From positions 1 to 34,255 of the forward strand of contig NZ_JAAVJB010000033.1 of assembly GCF_012034385.1 (NCBI RefSeq): DNA of 34,255 nucleotides, written 5' to 3'. This document shows, piece after piece, positions 19,526-26,351 of the stretch. The position numbers were made by a program, and so were the translations under genes. Within the stretch, counting starts at the first letter, position 1. Each line of letters opens with the position of its first letter. A model generated the notes under the pieces. That model made no database searches. It worked only from the letters and a program-made list of their open reading frames with translations, and was not told the origin of the DNA. Source of the stretch: Streptomyces spiramenti. Its GTDB lineage: Bacteria; Actinomycetota; Actinomycetes; Streptomycetales; Streptomycetaceae.

Positions 19526-20152
19526 ATGGCAGCAGAGCTCTCCGCACACCACCGCAGGCTCGCCCGGCAGAAGCGCGAGGCGATCACCACCGCCGCCGCG
19601 GCGCTGTTCCTGGAGCGCGGCTACGACGGCACCTCGCTGGCGCGGATCGCGGAGGCCGCCGAGGTCTCGAAGTCCACCCTGTTCAAGCAGTTCCCCACCA
19701 AGGCGGCCCTCTTCGAGGCCATCGTCACCGAGTCCTGGAAACGCGACGACGCCGACGCCGTCGACCAGCCGCGGAGCGGGGACCTCCGCGCCGGGCTGAC
19801 AGCCGTCGGCCACCGCTACGCCGAGCTGATCGGCCGGCCGACGATGGCGGCGCTGTTCCGGATCGTCATCGCCGAACTGCCTCGCTTCCCCGAGCTGGGG
19901 CAGATGCAGTTCCAACTCGGCAAGCTGCCCTACTTCATCTCCGTGCAGCGCTACTTGGAGGCCGAGCACGAGGCCGGCAACGCCGACGTCCCCGACGCCG
20001 AGAGCGCGGCGAACCAGTTCCTCGGGATGATCGCCAACTACGTGCTGTGGCCCCGGATGCTGCTGACCGACTGGAACCCCACCACCGACGAGGTCGACAC
20101 CGCCGTCGACGAGGCCGTCCGCACCATGCTCGCCCGGTACGCCCGGGACTGA
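19526..20152 (+). CDS. TetR-family regulator
   Basis: 208 residues. The N-terminal helix-turn-helix (AITTAAAALFLERGYDGTSL, then AEAAEVSKSTLFKQFPTKAA) is canonical. The C-terminal ligand domain contains RPTMAALFRIVIAELPRFP and a closing NYVLWPRMLLTDWNP, as in the AcrR-like group with TetR_C_33-type tails. It should repress itself and the divergent SDR through the two CGAGTCA-type dyads and release on binding a small hydrophobic ligand. ATG at 19526 has no good ribosome site; CATACT (19513-19518) ends 7 bases before it, so the message is probably leaderless. Confidence 0.92.
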   Translation: MAAELSAHHRRLARQKREAITTAAAALFLERGYDGTSLARIAEAAEVSKSTLFKQFPTKAALFEAIVTESWKRDDADAVDQPRSGDLRAGLTAVGHRYAELIGRPTMAALFRIVIAELPRFPELGQMQFQLGKLPYFISVQRYLEAEHEAGNADVPDAESAANQFLGMIANYVLWPRMLLTDWNPTTDEVDTAVDEAVRTMLARYARD

Positions 20153-20153
20153 T

Positions 20154-20179
20154 CTGCCGGTCCGAGCCGAGGCCGGCAG
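20154..20179 (+). terminator. hairpin just after the TetR gene
   Basis: CTGCCGG (20154-20160) and CCGGCAG (20173-20179) with a 12-base loop, starting one base after the stop codon. A modest stem, possibly the terminator. Confidence 0.5.
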
Positions 20180-20354
20180 GCGGACGCCGTCGTGGAGGTC
20201 GATCACCTCCACAACGGCACCACCCGACCGCCCACCTCGGTGGGCTGCCAGGTGGACACGCAGGCATCTCCGCGCGCCCGTCAGAGCCGGGGCACGAGCC
20301 CGAACGCCCAGCCGCCAACGCGGCCGCTTCCGCCTCGCGGGGTGCTTCGCTGAG

Positions 20355-20397
20355 GGGGCCGGCGGGTCAGGGCCGGGGCAGGCGGGTCGCCGGCCCC
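20355..20397 (-). terminator. terminator of the small-gene operon
   Basis: GGGGCCGGC (20355-20363) pairs with GCCGGCCCC (20389-20397). It starts 5 bases past the stop of the minus-strand gene 20403-20570, so it probably ends that operon. The stretch 20180-20354 shows nothing else. Confidence 0.6.
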
Positions 20398-20402
20398 GCT
20401 GA

Positions 20403-20570
20403 TCACCGCTCGGGTGCCGGCTGCGGGGTCGCTTCCGCATCGGGCCGCCCGGCGTGCTCGGCGCAGGCCCACATCGTGTAGCCGGGCCCGGACATCTGCT
20501 CCACCACGGCGACCATGGCCAGTTCCCCTTCCGGTTCGCGACCGGCGTCCACGCACTGCGGGCAGATCAC
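20403..20570 (-). CDS. 55-residue Cys-rich protein, putative zinc-binding
   Basis: GTG at 20570 overlaps the TGA of the preceding gene (GTGA), a classic translational coupling. The protein starts VICPQCVDAGREPEGELAMV, continues with a hydrophobic VVEQMSGPGYTMWACAEHA and ends in a Pro/Glu-rich tail. CPxC plus CAEH makes a CxxC...CxxH metal site, probably zinc. Similar tiny proteins occur in Streptomyces regulator clusters (from memory). Role unknown; its operon partners are the DUF7848-like and MPEPIAWP proteins upstream. The gene was found by reading the minus strand, because it is short. Confidence 0.7.
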   Translation of the reverse strand: MICPQCVDAGREPEGELAMVAVVEQMSGPGYTMWACAEHAGRPDAEATPQPAPER

Positions 20571-20830
20571 GGCAACCACCGCCCTGGGGTCAGCTGGTAC
20601 GGCCTGGAGATGTCCTCCGCGTACTCAAGATGCCTCGGGTGGTCGCGGACAGGGTCGTGCGGCCGGCGCATCGCCTCTTCCGATCCGGGCGACCCCGGCC
20701 CGGCGGCACCGCATGTGGTGCATCGTGCTCGGTGGAGTTGCGGCAACGAGCCGTCGAGAGCACCAGGGGACAGCGCGTACGCGCGCATCCGATAGACCCT
20801 GCCGCTCAGGGGGGGCACCCGCCGAGTCAC
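20567..20830 (-). CDS. small DUF7848-like protein
   Basis: Up to 87 residues from GTG 20830; ATG 20788 (MRAYALSPG) is an alternative. Features: HRARCTTCGAAGPGS with a CxxC, an acidic-basic helix with HDPVRDHPRH, and the ending EYAEDISRPYQLTPG. A cysteine pair plus a closing RPY-x-x-x-PG resembles the small DUF7848 proteins of Streptomyces (recalled, not searched). It overlaps the next gene by 4 bases and, in another frame, the tail of the gene before it. Function unknown. Confidence 0.6.
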   Translation of the reverse strand: MTRRVPPLSGRVYRMRAYALSPGALDGSLPQLHRARCTTCGAAGPGSPGSEEAMRRPHDPVRDHPRHLEYAEDISRPYQLTPGRWLP

Positions 20831-20963
20831 CTAGCGGTTCGACCGCCTCGGGCAGGGAGGTGGCACCGGTCGGGTGCAGTCGCGCACAGGTCCGGCACGG
20901 TCCGGGAACCGGGCGCCGCAGGTGGTCCGGCGTTCCCTCGGGCCATGCGATCGGCTCGGGCAT
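20625..20963 (-). CDS. MPEPIAWP-family small CxxC protein (long open frame)
   Basis: ATG at 20963 has GAGGAG a few bases upstream. The first ~32 residues, MPEPIAWPEGTPDHLRRPVP then GPCRTCARLHPTG, are unmistakably the same family as the 41-residue protein at 22489-22614. After about residue 45 the resemblance has run out, yet the frame stays open to 20625 through the start of the DUF7848-like gene, giving 112 residues. A lost stop or a small indel near 20835 is likely, because the natural product should be near 45 residues. It is divergent from the NsdA-like gene, 110 bases away. CPxC/CRTC suggests metal binding. Confidence 0.6.
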   Translation of the reverse strand: MPEPIAWPEGTPDHLRRPVPGPCRTCARLHPTGATSLPEAVEPLGDSAGAPPERQGLSDARVRAVPWCSRRLVAATPPSTMHHMRCRRAGVARIGRGDAPAARPCPRPPEAS

Positions 20964-21073
20964 GATCAGCTCCTCAGTGGGGATTCACCCGATTTAACCG
21001 ATCCGGATACTGACAGCGATACCGTGAGAACGCGGAGAGACCGTGAACGCCATGAACGCTGTCGGGAGTCGCC

Positions 21074-22411
21074 ATGGCCAGATCCACTCGCGTGCCCAAC
21101 GCACGGCTCGCGGACCTCATCGACCAGGCTCGCTGGACGCGCACCCAACTCGCCCGGGCGGTCAACCGCGTGGGGCGGGAGCACGGCCAGGAGCTCACGT
21201 ACGACCAGTCGGCCGTCTCGCACTGGATCGCGGGAACGGTGCCGCGTGCGGCCGTACGGCCCCTCGTCTGCGAGGCGCTGTCGCGCCGGCTCCGCCGACC
21301 GGTCAGCGCAGTGGAGGCCGGCTTTCCGCCGTCAGCCGGAAGCACCTGGGGCGGGCTGGTCGAGGAGCTGATCGACATAGGGACCGCCGACAGCGACCCG
21401 GGCCGCCGTCCGGCCCTCGCCGCGGGCGTCTTCGAAGCCGCGGCGATGCCACCGGAGTTCGCCGAACTTGCCGCCCGCTCCCACGCCGTCTCGTCGGGAC
21501 GCACCAGTCGGATCGGGGCGGCCGAGGTCGAGACCGTGCGGCTGATGACGGAGCGGATCGCGGACATCCTCGATGAGCTGGGCGAGGGGCACGCCCGGCC
21601 CATGGCCGCCGCTTTCCTGGCGAACACCGTCGGCCCGTACCTGCGGGCGGGTGCCACGGAGGACACGAGCCGGGCGATGCGCTCGGCTGCCGCTGATCTC
21701 GTCTACCTCACCGGCTGGATGGCCATGTACGGCGATGCCCATCGTCTCGGGCAGCGCTACTACGTGAAGGCCCTCGAACTCGCAGCCGCCGCGGACGACC
21801 ACGTCACCTACTGCCGGACTCTGCGCGGTATGAGCCTCCAGGCGACCAGCCTGCACCACGGTCACCTGGCGCTCACGCTGGCGGATTCCGCCGCCGAAGC
21901 CGCCCCGGTCGCCTCACCGCGGTTGACCGCGTTCCTGAGGGGGCAGCAGGCGCACGCCGCCGCGATGACCGGTGACCGTCGGCATGCCCTCGACCGCCTG
22001 GCCGCCGCCGAGGCCGCACTGTCACGCGCCGACGAGCAGCGCGAGCACATCGGAGGATACGACCGCACCGCCTATCTGTTCCACGTCGGCCAGGTCCGCG
22101 AGCAACTGGCCGATCTGCCGGGGAGTATCCGGGCGATCGAGGAGTCGATCAGGGTGCAGCAGCCGCAGGAACGCCAAGGCCGGATGCACGCTCACGCCGT
22201 GCTGGCGAAGCGGCAACTCAGGCTCGGACATCTCGACGCGGCCTGCGCCAGTTGGACGCACTTCCTCGACCACTACCAGCGCGTCAGCACCGGACGGGGC
22301 GACAAGCACCTCCGCGAGCTGCGGGCGGCGGTCCGGCCGCATCGCGCCGCCCGCCCGGTGCGGCAGCTACTGGACCAGGCGACGGAGGTCGCGGCGGCGA
22401 AGGCCGCCTGA
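21074..22411 (+). CDS. NsdA-like TPR regulatory protein
   Basis: 445 residues from ATG 21074 with GGGAG 5 bases upstream. The start RVPNARLADLIDQARWTRTQ, then YDQSAVSHWIAGTVPR, is a divergent helix-turn-helix found in the NsdA group of Streptomyces regulators, in which NsdA represses sporulation and antibiotic production. The rest is TPR-like: AADLVYLTGWMAMYGD, RYYVKALELAAAADD, then LPGSIRAIEESIRVQ and LDAACASWTHFL. Membership is recalled from the N-terminal pattern; whether this paralogue controls development is inference. It is divergent from the small-gene operon at 20963-20403. GATACT (about 21005) is a possible -10. Confidence 0.8.
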   Translation: MARSTRVPNARLADLIDQARWTRTQLARAVNRVGREHGQELTYDQSAVSHWIAGTVPRAAVRPLVCEALSRRLRRPVSAVEAGFPPSAGSTWGGLVEELIDIGTADSDPGRRPALAAGVFEAAAMPPEFAELAARSHAVSSGRTSRIGAAEVETVRLMTERIADILDELGEGHARPMAAAFLANTVGPYLRAGATEDTSRAMRSAAADLVYLTGWMAMYGDAHRLGQRYYVKALELAAAADDHVTYCRTLRGMSLQATSLHHGHLALTLADSAAEAAPVASPRLTAFLRGQQAHAAAMTGDRRHALDRLAAAEAALSRADEQREHIGGYDRTAYLFHVGQVREQLADLPGSIRAIEESIRVQQPQERQGRMHAHAVLAKRQLRLGHLDAACASWTHFLDHYQRVSTGRGDKHLRELRAAVRPHRAARPVRQLLDQATEVAAAKAA

Positions 22412-22488
22412 GACCAGGAAGCTTCTGCCCCCGAGCGGCGGAGCGGGCGACAGCCGCCGCCGACAGCCGCCGCCATCATGGGTCGGCG

Positions 22489-22614
22489 TCAGTCGTCGGC
22501 GGGGTCGGGGTGGGGGGCCGGTGGGTGGATGCGGTTGCAGGTCGGACAGAGCGGCGGAATGGGACGCCGGATGTGCTCCGGGGTTCCCTCCGGCCAGGGA
22601 ATCGGCTCGGGCAT
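22489..22614 (-). CDS. MPEPIPWP-family small CxxC protein, intact copy
   Basis: 41 residues from ATG 22614 (another ATG at 22617), with GGGAG 5 bases upstream: MPEPIPWPEGTPEHIRRPIP, then PLCPTCNRIHPP and a Pro/Asp tail, stop TGA at 22489-22491. This is the cleanest of three relatives in the window and defines the family: an invariant MPEPI-x-WPEGTP start, an EH/DH-(I/L)RRP motif, and a CxxC followed by a conserved R-(I/L)-H-P. The CxxC plus His could bind zinc. It lies on the same strand as, and 136 bases downstream of, the HTH/TPR gene at 22750. No function is known to me. Confidence 0.75.
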   Translation of the reverse strand: MPEPIPWPEGTPEHIRRPIPPLCPTCNRIHPPAPHPDPADD

Positions 22615-22674
22615 CATCACTCCCGTGACAGCAGGAACACGTAAGGTCACCAGAGTGGCGGGTGGCGGCCGGGC

Positions 22675-22699
22675 GGTGTTTCACAGTTTGTGAAACACC
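22675..22699. promoter_or_regulatory. perfect 11-bp inverted repeat between HTH/TPR gene and small CxxC gene
   Basis: GGTGTTTCACA (22675-22685) and TGTGAAACACC (22689-22699) flank GTT. It lies 50 bases after the regulator stop and 60 bases before the small gene start. It could be an operator for the small gene or a short terminator; its AT-rich stem and lack of a T-run favour an operator. Confidence 0.55.
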
Positions 22700-22749
22700 T
22701 TCCTCTTGACCGCAGTTGTCGCCTTCTGTTCGCAACCGGGCTTGTTCTG

Positions 22750-23964
22750 TCAGACGCCCATCCAGCGGGCCATCGCGCCGACGCCCTCGCGGTCGGCGGC
22801 GCGGCGCAGCGCGCGGACGGTGTCCCGTGCCTGGGGATGGAACCGCACCTGTTGCGGCGCGGCGGCGCGCGCCTGGCGCAGCGACTCGTACGCCCCGGCG
22901 CGGTCCCCCGTCCACAACTGGGCGCGGCTGATGTCGATCAGGTGGTGGCTGACCCGGTCCGGGTACCGCCGTGCGAACCCGGCGTCGAGGTGGACGTCGG
23001 CCGCCAGGCGCAGCGCCCGGCCGTACTCCCCCACCTCGACCTCCAGCGCCACCTGGTGGACCAGTGCGTTGGAAGGGCCGTACGAGAGTAGGTAGTTGGT
23101 GGTCTCGCCGCCGAGGCGGCGCGCGGTCGCCCACGCCTCGTCCCAGTGCGCGCGGGCGGCGTCCGCCGCCGCCTTCACGCCCGGTGCGGTGCGCGCGGCG
23201 AGGATCGTGGCCCGCAGCCGGAGGTTGCCCTGCACGCACAGCGCGGGCGTCTCACCCCGGTCGGCCGCCGGCGCCACGTCAGCGAGGCACTGCTCCATGA
23301 GGCGCAGCCCGATGTCGTGCCGCCCGGTGGAGAAGCAGGACTGCGCCCGCAGGAAACCGGTCAGCATCACGAGATACGGATCGCCGGACCTCTCAGCGCT
23401 GGACACCATCCGCGCCAGGATGATGTTGGACAGGTCGAGGTGGCCCAGCTTGTGGGTCGCGTCGTGGACGCAGCGGTAGGCGAACGCCAGCGCCCGGTGC
23501 AGGCGTTCCAGCTCGCGGCCCTCCAAGTGGTGCGAATGATGCACGAGTTCCTCGATGAGTGGTGGCGTCCCGCTGAGGACGGTGAGGTAGTCGGCGCCGC
23601 GGCGGATGTCGTTCATGCGCTGCACGTCCCGGTGCACCTCGCGCAGTGGCCGGGGCGCCGTCTGGGGTTCCAGCGGCACGTCCCAGTTCTCCAGCGCGGC
23701 CCGGACCGCGGCCAACGGCGCCTCGTACCTGGCGTCGCGCTGGTCGTCCTGAAAGGGCTGACCCATCAGCGTGCTGGCCTCGATGTGGAGGGCGCGCGCC
23801 ACCGCCGCGACGAGGGCGGGCGACGCGGGGCGGTTCCCGGACTCGACCTTCGACAGCAGGCTGTAGGAGACGGAGGCCCGCTGCGCCAGCCCGCGCCCGG
23901 TGAGGTGCGCCAACCGGCGCTGCTCGGCGATCCGGGCGCCGATGTGCAAGTCGCCGTCGCGCAT
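22750..23964 (-). CDS. XRE-family HTH regulator with TPR-like domain
   Basis: 404 residues from ATG 23964, preferred over ATG 23976 because GGGGAG sits 4 bases before it. Residues 5-62 are a Cro/CI helix-turn-helix (ARIAEQRRLAHLTGRGLAQR, then SYSLLSKVESGNRPAS). The rest is all-helical TPR-like (ELERLHRALAFAYRCVHDAT, AWATARRLGGETTNYLL, AGAYESLRQARAAA). This is a common Streptomyces architecture resembling peptide-responsive regulators; no ligand is known. Downstream on the same strand comes the intact MPEPIPWP protein, with an 11-bp inverted repeat between them. Confidence 0.88.
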   Translation of the reverse strand: MRDGDLHIGARIAEQRRLAHLTGRGLAQRASVSYSLLSKVESGNRPASPALVAAVARALHIEASTLMGQPFQDDQRDARYEAPLAAVRAALENWDVPLEPQTAPRPLREVHRDVQRMNDIRRGADYLTVLSGTPPLIEELVHHSHHLEGRELERLHRALAFAYRCVHDATHKLGHLDLSNIILARMVSSAERSGDPYLVMLTGFLRAQSCFSTGRHDIGLRLMEQCLADVAPAADRGETPALCVQGNLRLRATILAARTAPGVKAAADAARAHWDEAWATARRLGGETTNYLLSYGPSNALVHQVALEVEVGEYGRALRLAADVHLDAGFARRYPDRVSHHLIDISRAQLWTGDRAGAYESLRQARAAAPQQVRFHPQARDTVRALRRAADREGVGAMARWMGV

Positions 23965-24463
23965 TCTGCTCCCCATCCACTCGTCCTGACTTCGACCTCC
24001 AGGACGGTACCCAGCGGCAACTCCCGAACTCTCGAACAGCGTTGTACCGGGAGGTGTGGCCCGGCGGCCGATGTGCGCACCGTGCGTCCCGTGGCACGAC
24101 GGGTTCCCCTCCGGGCTTCCCGCGCCCGGCGCGCAGGGGCGCGGCCTCGGCGCGGGAGCGGGGAGTCCGCCGACCTACCCGAGCGGCGTCGGCGAACCGG
24201 TTGACCCGGCCACCGCCGGGTGGCGACGGGCGGCTGCGCACGAGCCCGCCCGGTCGGGCGCTACTCGCGCGCCCGGCGTGCGCGCCCCGGGCGCGGTATC
24301 GCCGGAAGTGGCCGGAGAAGTTCGCTCCGGCGGCGTGATCTCTGGGGTCCCCAGAGTGGCGCGCCGCCCACCGGGTAGCAGGACTCCTGGTGCCGTCCGG
24401 ACCGCCCCTGCCGGCGGGCCCGAGCGGCGAGGAAGAGTGACGGATACGGTGAGGAGTTTCCCT
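23965..24463. other. 500-base divergent gap with a 17-bp palindrome
   Basis: Between the HTH/TPR gene and the small membrane protein. The only clear element is CTCTGGGG-T-CCCCAGAG (24340-24356), a perfect 8-1-8 palindrome about 108 bases before the start of the membrane protein, a candidate operator. Open frames across the gap have no coding character. Confidence 0.5.
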
Positions 24464-24769
24464 GTGGCCAGCGACACCACCCCCGCCGCCCGGCGACGGC
24501 GGCGCATCGACAGTCGAGCGGCGCTGCGTTCCCTGATGGTGACGCTGCTGGCGGTCATGCTGACCCTGGGCGCCGCCGGCGCGCTGGTCACCGGAACCGG
24601 GCGGGGGGTCGGCGAGGAGGTCTCGGCCGCCGCGACCGCTCCCCCGGCGGGCACCCTCTACTACGCGGCGGGCGCGGTGCTGCTGGCAGCCGCCCTCGCC
24701 TACGGCATCGCCCGCTACCTCGGCCGCCGACGGATCACGCTGCTCGGCACGGCCACCGGCCGTAGCTGA
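24464..24769 (+). CDS. small two-helix membrane protein, unknown
   Basis: About 101 residues from GTG 24464, chosen because GAGGAG lies 7 bases before it; GTG 24437 in frame is the alternative. A very basic N-terminus (ARRRRRIDSR) precedes membrane helix 1 (LMVTLLAVMLTLGAAGALV). A loop of about 25 residues follows, then helix 2 (YYAAGAVLLAAALAYGIARY) and a short basic tail. By the positive-inside rule both ends are cytoplasmic. No family is recognised. A terminator follows 13 bases after the stop, so it is a one-gene unit. Confidence 0.65.
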   Translation: MASDTTPAARRRRRIDSRAALRSLMVTLLAVMLTLGAAGALVTGTGRGVGEEVSAAATAPPAGTLYYAAGAVLLAAALAYGIARYLGRRRITLLGTATGRS

Positions 24770-24782
24770 CCGAGTCGGGTCC

Positions 24783-24806
24783 GCGCGGTCCCTTGCCGGA
24801 CCGCGC
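24783..24806 (+). terminator. terminator of the small membrane protein gene
   Basis: GCGCGGTCC (24783-24791) pairs with GGACCGCGC (24798-24806) around CTTGCC. Confidence 0.75.
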
Positions 24807-24978
24807 ACCGCAGCGTCCGACAACCGCAGCGACCGGCTCGTGCCGGTACGGGCGGACGGCATGGGCGGTCGGCACCGGACGGGGGGCGGAGTGGGCGGGG
24901 CGGCCCGGGTGACGGTCGGCCGCGCTGTCGGCGCGGCACATCGTGGGGGGGCGTGGGGTGGTCTCCCGCGCCCCCTGT

Positions 24979-25007
24979 TTGCCGTCCCGGGCGGGGCGGC
25001 TCAGGAT
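24979..25007 (+). promoter_or_regulatory. promoter of the DUF4440 gene, predicted leaderless
   Basis: TTGCCG (24979-24984), a 17-base spacer and CAGGAT (25002-25007) form a good Streptomyces vegetative promoter. The GTG start at 25014 lies exactly where transcription should begin. Confidence 0.6.
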
Positions 25008-25013
25008 GGCCGT

Positions 25014-25520
25014 GTGAGACGTGAGGTGGAACCGCGAACCGGCGGCGCGGACCACGGCGACGCCGTCGCCGCTGCTGTGGCGGCTGAGCTGGAGCTGTTG
25101 CGCCCCGAGGTGCGGCGGTCGCGCGAGCGGGTCGCCGCGCTGCTCGACCCCGAGTTCACGGAGGTCGGCGCGTCCGGGCGTCGCTACGACCGTGCGGCGA
25201 TGCTTGACGCACTTCCCCGGATGCCGGAGCTGCCGGGCGGCAGCGCGGTGACCGCCGAGCCGGACGCGAAGGCCGCGACGGCCGGCGCGGGCGCGACCGA
25301 CGCGACCGACGCGACCGACGCGACGGACGACCCGGACGGCGGCGGGGACGGTCCGCGCGGCATGACGGGCGTGGAGCTGGCGCCCGGACTGGTGCACCTC
25401 ACCTACGAGACCGTCTACGCGGGCCGCCGCGCCCGCCGCAGTTCGGTGTGGCGCAGGCGGGACGAATCGGCCGGCTGGCGGATGTACTACCACCAGGGCA
25501 CGCCGGTCCCCGAGGGCTGA
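25014..25520 (+). CDS. DUF4440 / NTF2-like domain protein
   Basis: About 168 residues from GTG 25014 (GTG 25026 also possible). The N-terminal part AAELELLRPEVRRSRERVAA, LLDPEFTEVGASGRRYDRAA is the SnoaL/DUF4440 half-barrel start; the C-terminal part LVHLTYETVYAGRRARRSSV with WRRRDESAGWRMYYHQGTPV completes it. Members are small dimeric proteins with a ligand pocket; this one's ligand is unknown. Between the halves is an inserted loop coded by four near-perfect 9-bp repeats (GCGACCGAC, about 25294-25329), giving alternating Ala-Thr-Asp, then a Gly/Asp-rich linker. That insert is unusual for so compact a fold and should be surface-exposed. Confidence 0.8.
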   Translation: MRREVEPRTGGADHGDAVAAAVAAELELLRPEVRRSRERVAALLDPEFTEVGASGRRYDRAAMLDALPRMPELPGGSAVTAEPDAKAATAGAGATDATDATDATDDPDGGGDGPRGMTGVELAPGLVHLTYETVYAGRRARRSSVWRRRDESAGWRMYYHQGTPVPEG

Positions 25521-25526
25521 CCGGCC

Positions 25527-25584
25527 GAGCGGGGCGCCCCCGGGCGCCACGGTCACCTGCACGCAGGCCCGCCCCGCCCCGCTC
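25527..25584. terminator. long-loop hairpin between convergent genes
   Basis: GAGCGGGGCG (25527-25536) is complementary to CGCCCCGCTC (25575-25584), with smaller helices possible in the 38-base loop. It lies in the 72 bases between the DUF4440 and ABC ATPase stops. Confidence 0.5.
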
Positions 25585-25592
25585 CGCTCAGC

Positions 25593-26351
25593 TCAGCTGT
25601 AGTAGACGGCCACCGGGCGGCCGTCCACCTCCAGGACGGAGACGGGAGTGTCGAAGACGTCCGTCAGCACCTCGTCGCGCATGATCTCCGGGATGGTCCC
25701 CGTGGTGACGATCTCGCCGTCGCGCAGCGCCATGATGCGGTCGGAGTGGGCGGCGGCGAAGTTGATGTCGTGGATGATCAGCACGATGGTCCGGCCGAGT
25801 TCGTCGGCAGCGCGCCGGAGTTGGCGCATCATGAGCACGGAGTGCTTCATGTCGAGGTTGTTCAGCGGTTCGTCGAGCAGCACGTAGTCGGTGTCCTGGG
25901 CGAGGACCATGGCGACGTAGGCGCGCTGCCGCTGGCCGCCGGAGAGCTGGTCGAGGTAGCGGTCGGCGAGCTGCGTGAGGCTGAGGAACTCCAGCGCCTC
26001 GCCGACGTGCCGGTGGTCGTCCTCGGTGAGCCGCCCCTGCGAGTGCGGGAACCGGCCGAAGGCCACGAGCTCGCGGACGCGCAGCCGGGCGGTGAACTGG
26101 TTCTCCTGCCGCAGGATGGACAACTGCTGTGCCATCTCACGGGACTTGGTGGTGAAGACGTCCCGGCCCTCGATGGTGACCCGGCCGCCGGTGGGGTCGA
26201 GCAGCCGGCCCATCATCGTGAGCAGGGTGGACTTCCCCGCGCCGTTGGGACCGACGATCGAGGTGATGCCGCCCTTCTCGATGGCGCCGGTGACCGGACC
26301 GAGCACGGTGTCGCCCTGGTATGCCTTGTGGAGGTCGCTGAACTGGATCAC
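25593..26351 (-). CDS. iron-siderophore ABC transporter, ATP-binding protein
   Basis: 252 residues of the FecE/FepC/YclP class that powers ferric-siderophore import at the inner face of the membrane. Walker A is GPNGAGKST (about 34-42), the Q-loop is LRQENQF, the signature is LSGGQRQRA, Walker B is DYVLLDEP and the switch His is in IIHDINFAAAHSD. FTARLRVRELVAFGRFPHSQ is the coupling region typical of siderophore ATPases. Its ATG (26351) overlaps the permease stop (ATGA), so it is translationally coupled as the last gene of the four-gene operon. The closest remembered pattern is the YclNOPQ (petrobactin/catecholate) group; the ligand itself cannot be read from sequence. Confidence 0.95.
   Translation of the reverse strand: MIQFSDLHKAYQGDTVLGPVTGAIEKGGITSIVGPNGAGKSTLLTMMGRLLDPTGGRVTIEGRDVFTTKSREMAQQLSILRQENQFTARLRVRELVAFGRFPHSQGRLTEDDHRHVGEALEFLSLTQLADRYLDQLSGGQRQRAYVAMVLAQDTDYVLLDEPLNNLDMKHSVLMMRQLRRAADELGRTIVLIIHDINFAAAHSDRIMALRDGEIVTTGTIPEIMRDEVLTDVFDTPVSVLEVDGRPVAVYYS

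Noticed and set aside
23146-24204. 352-codon + strand frame over the HTH/TPR gene
   Set aside because: Antisense shadow with Gln/His/Val-rich composition and no domain.
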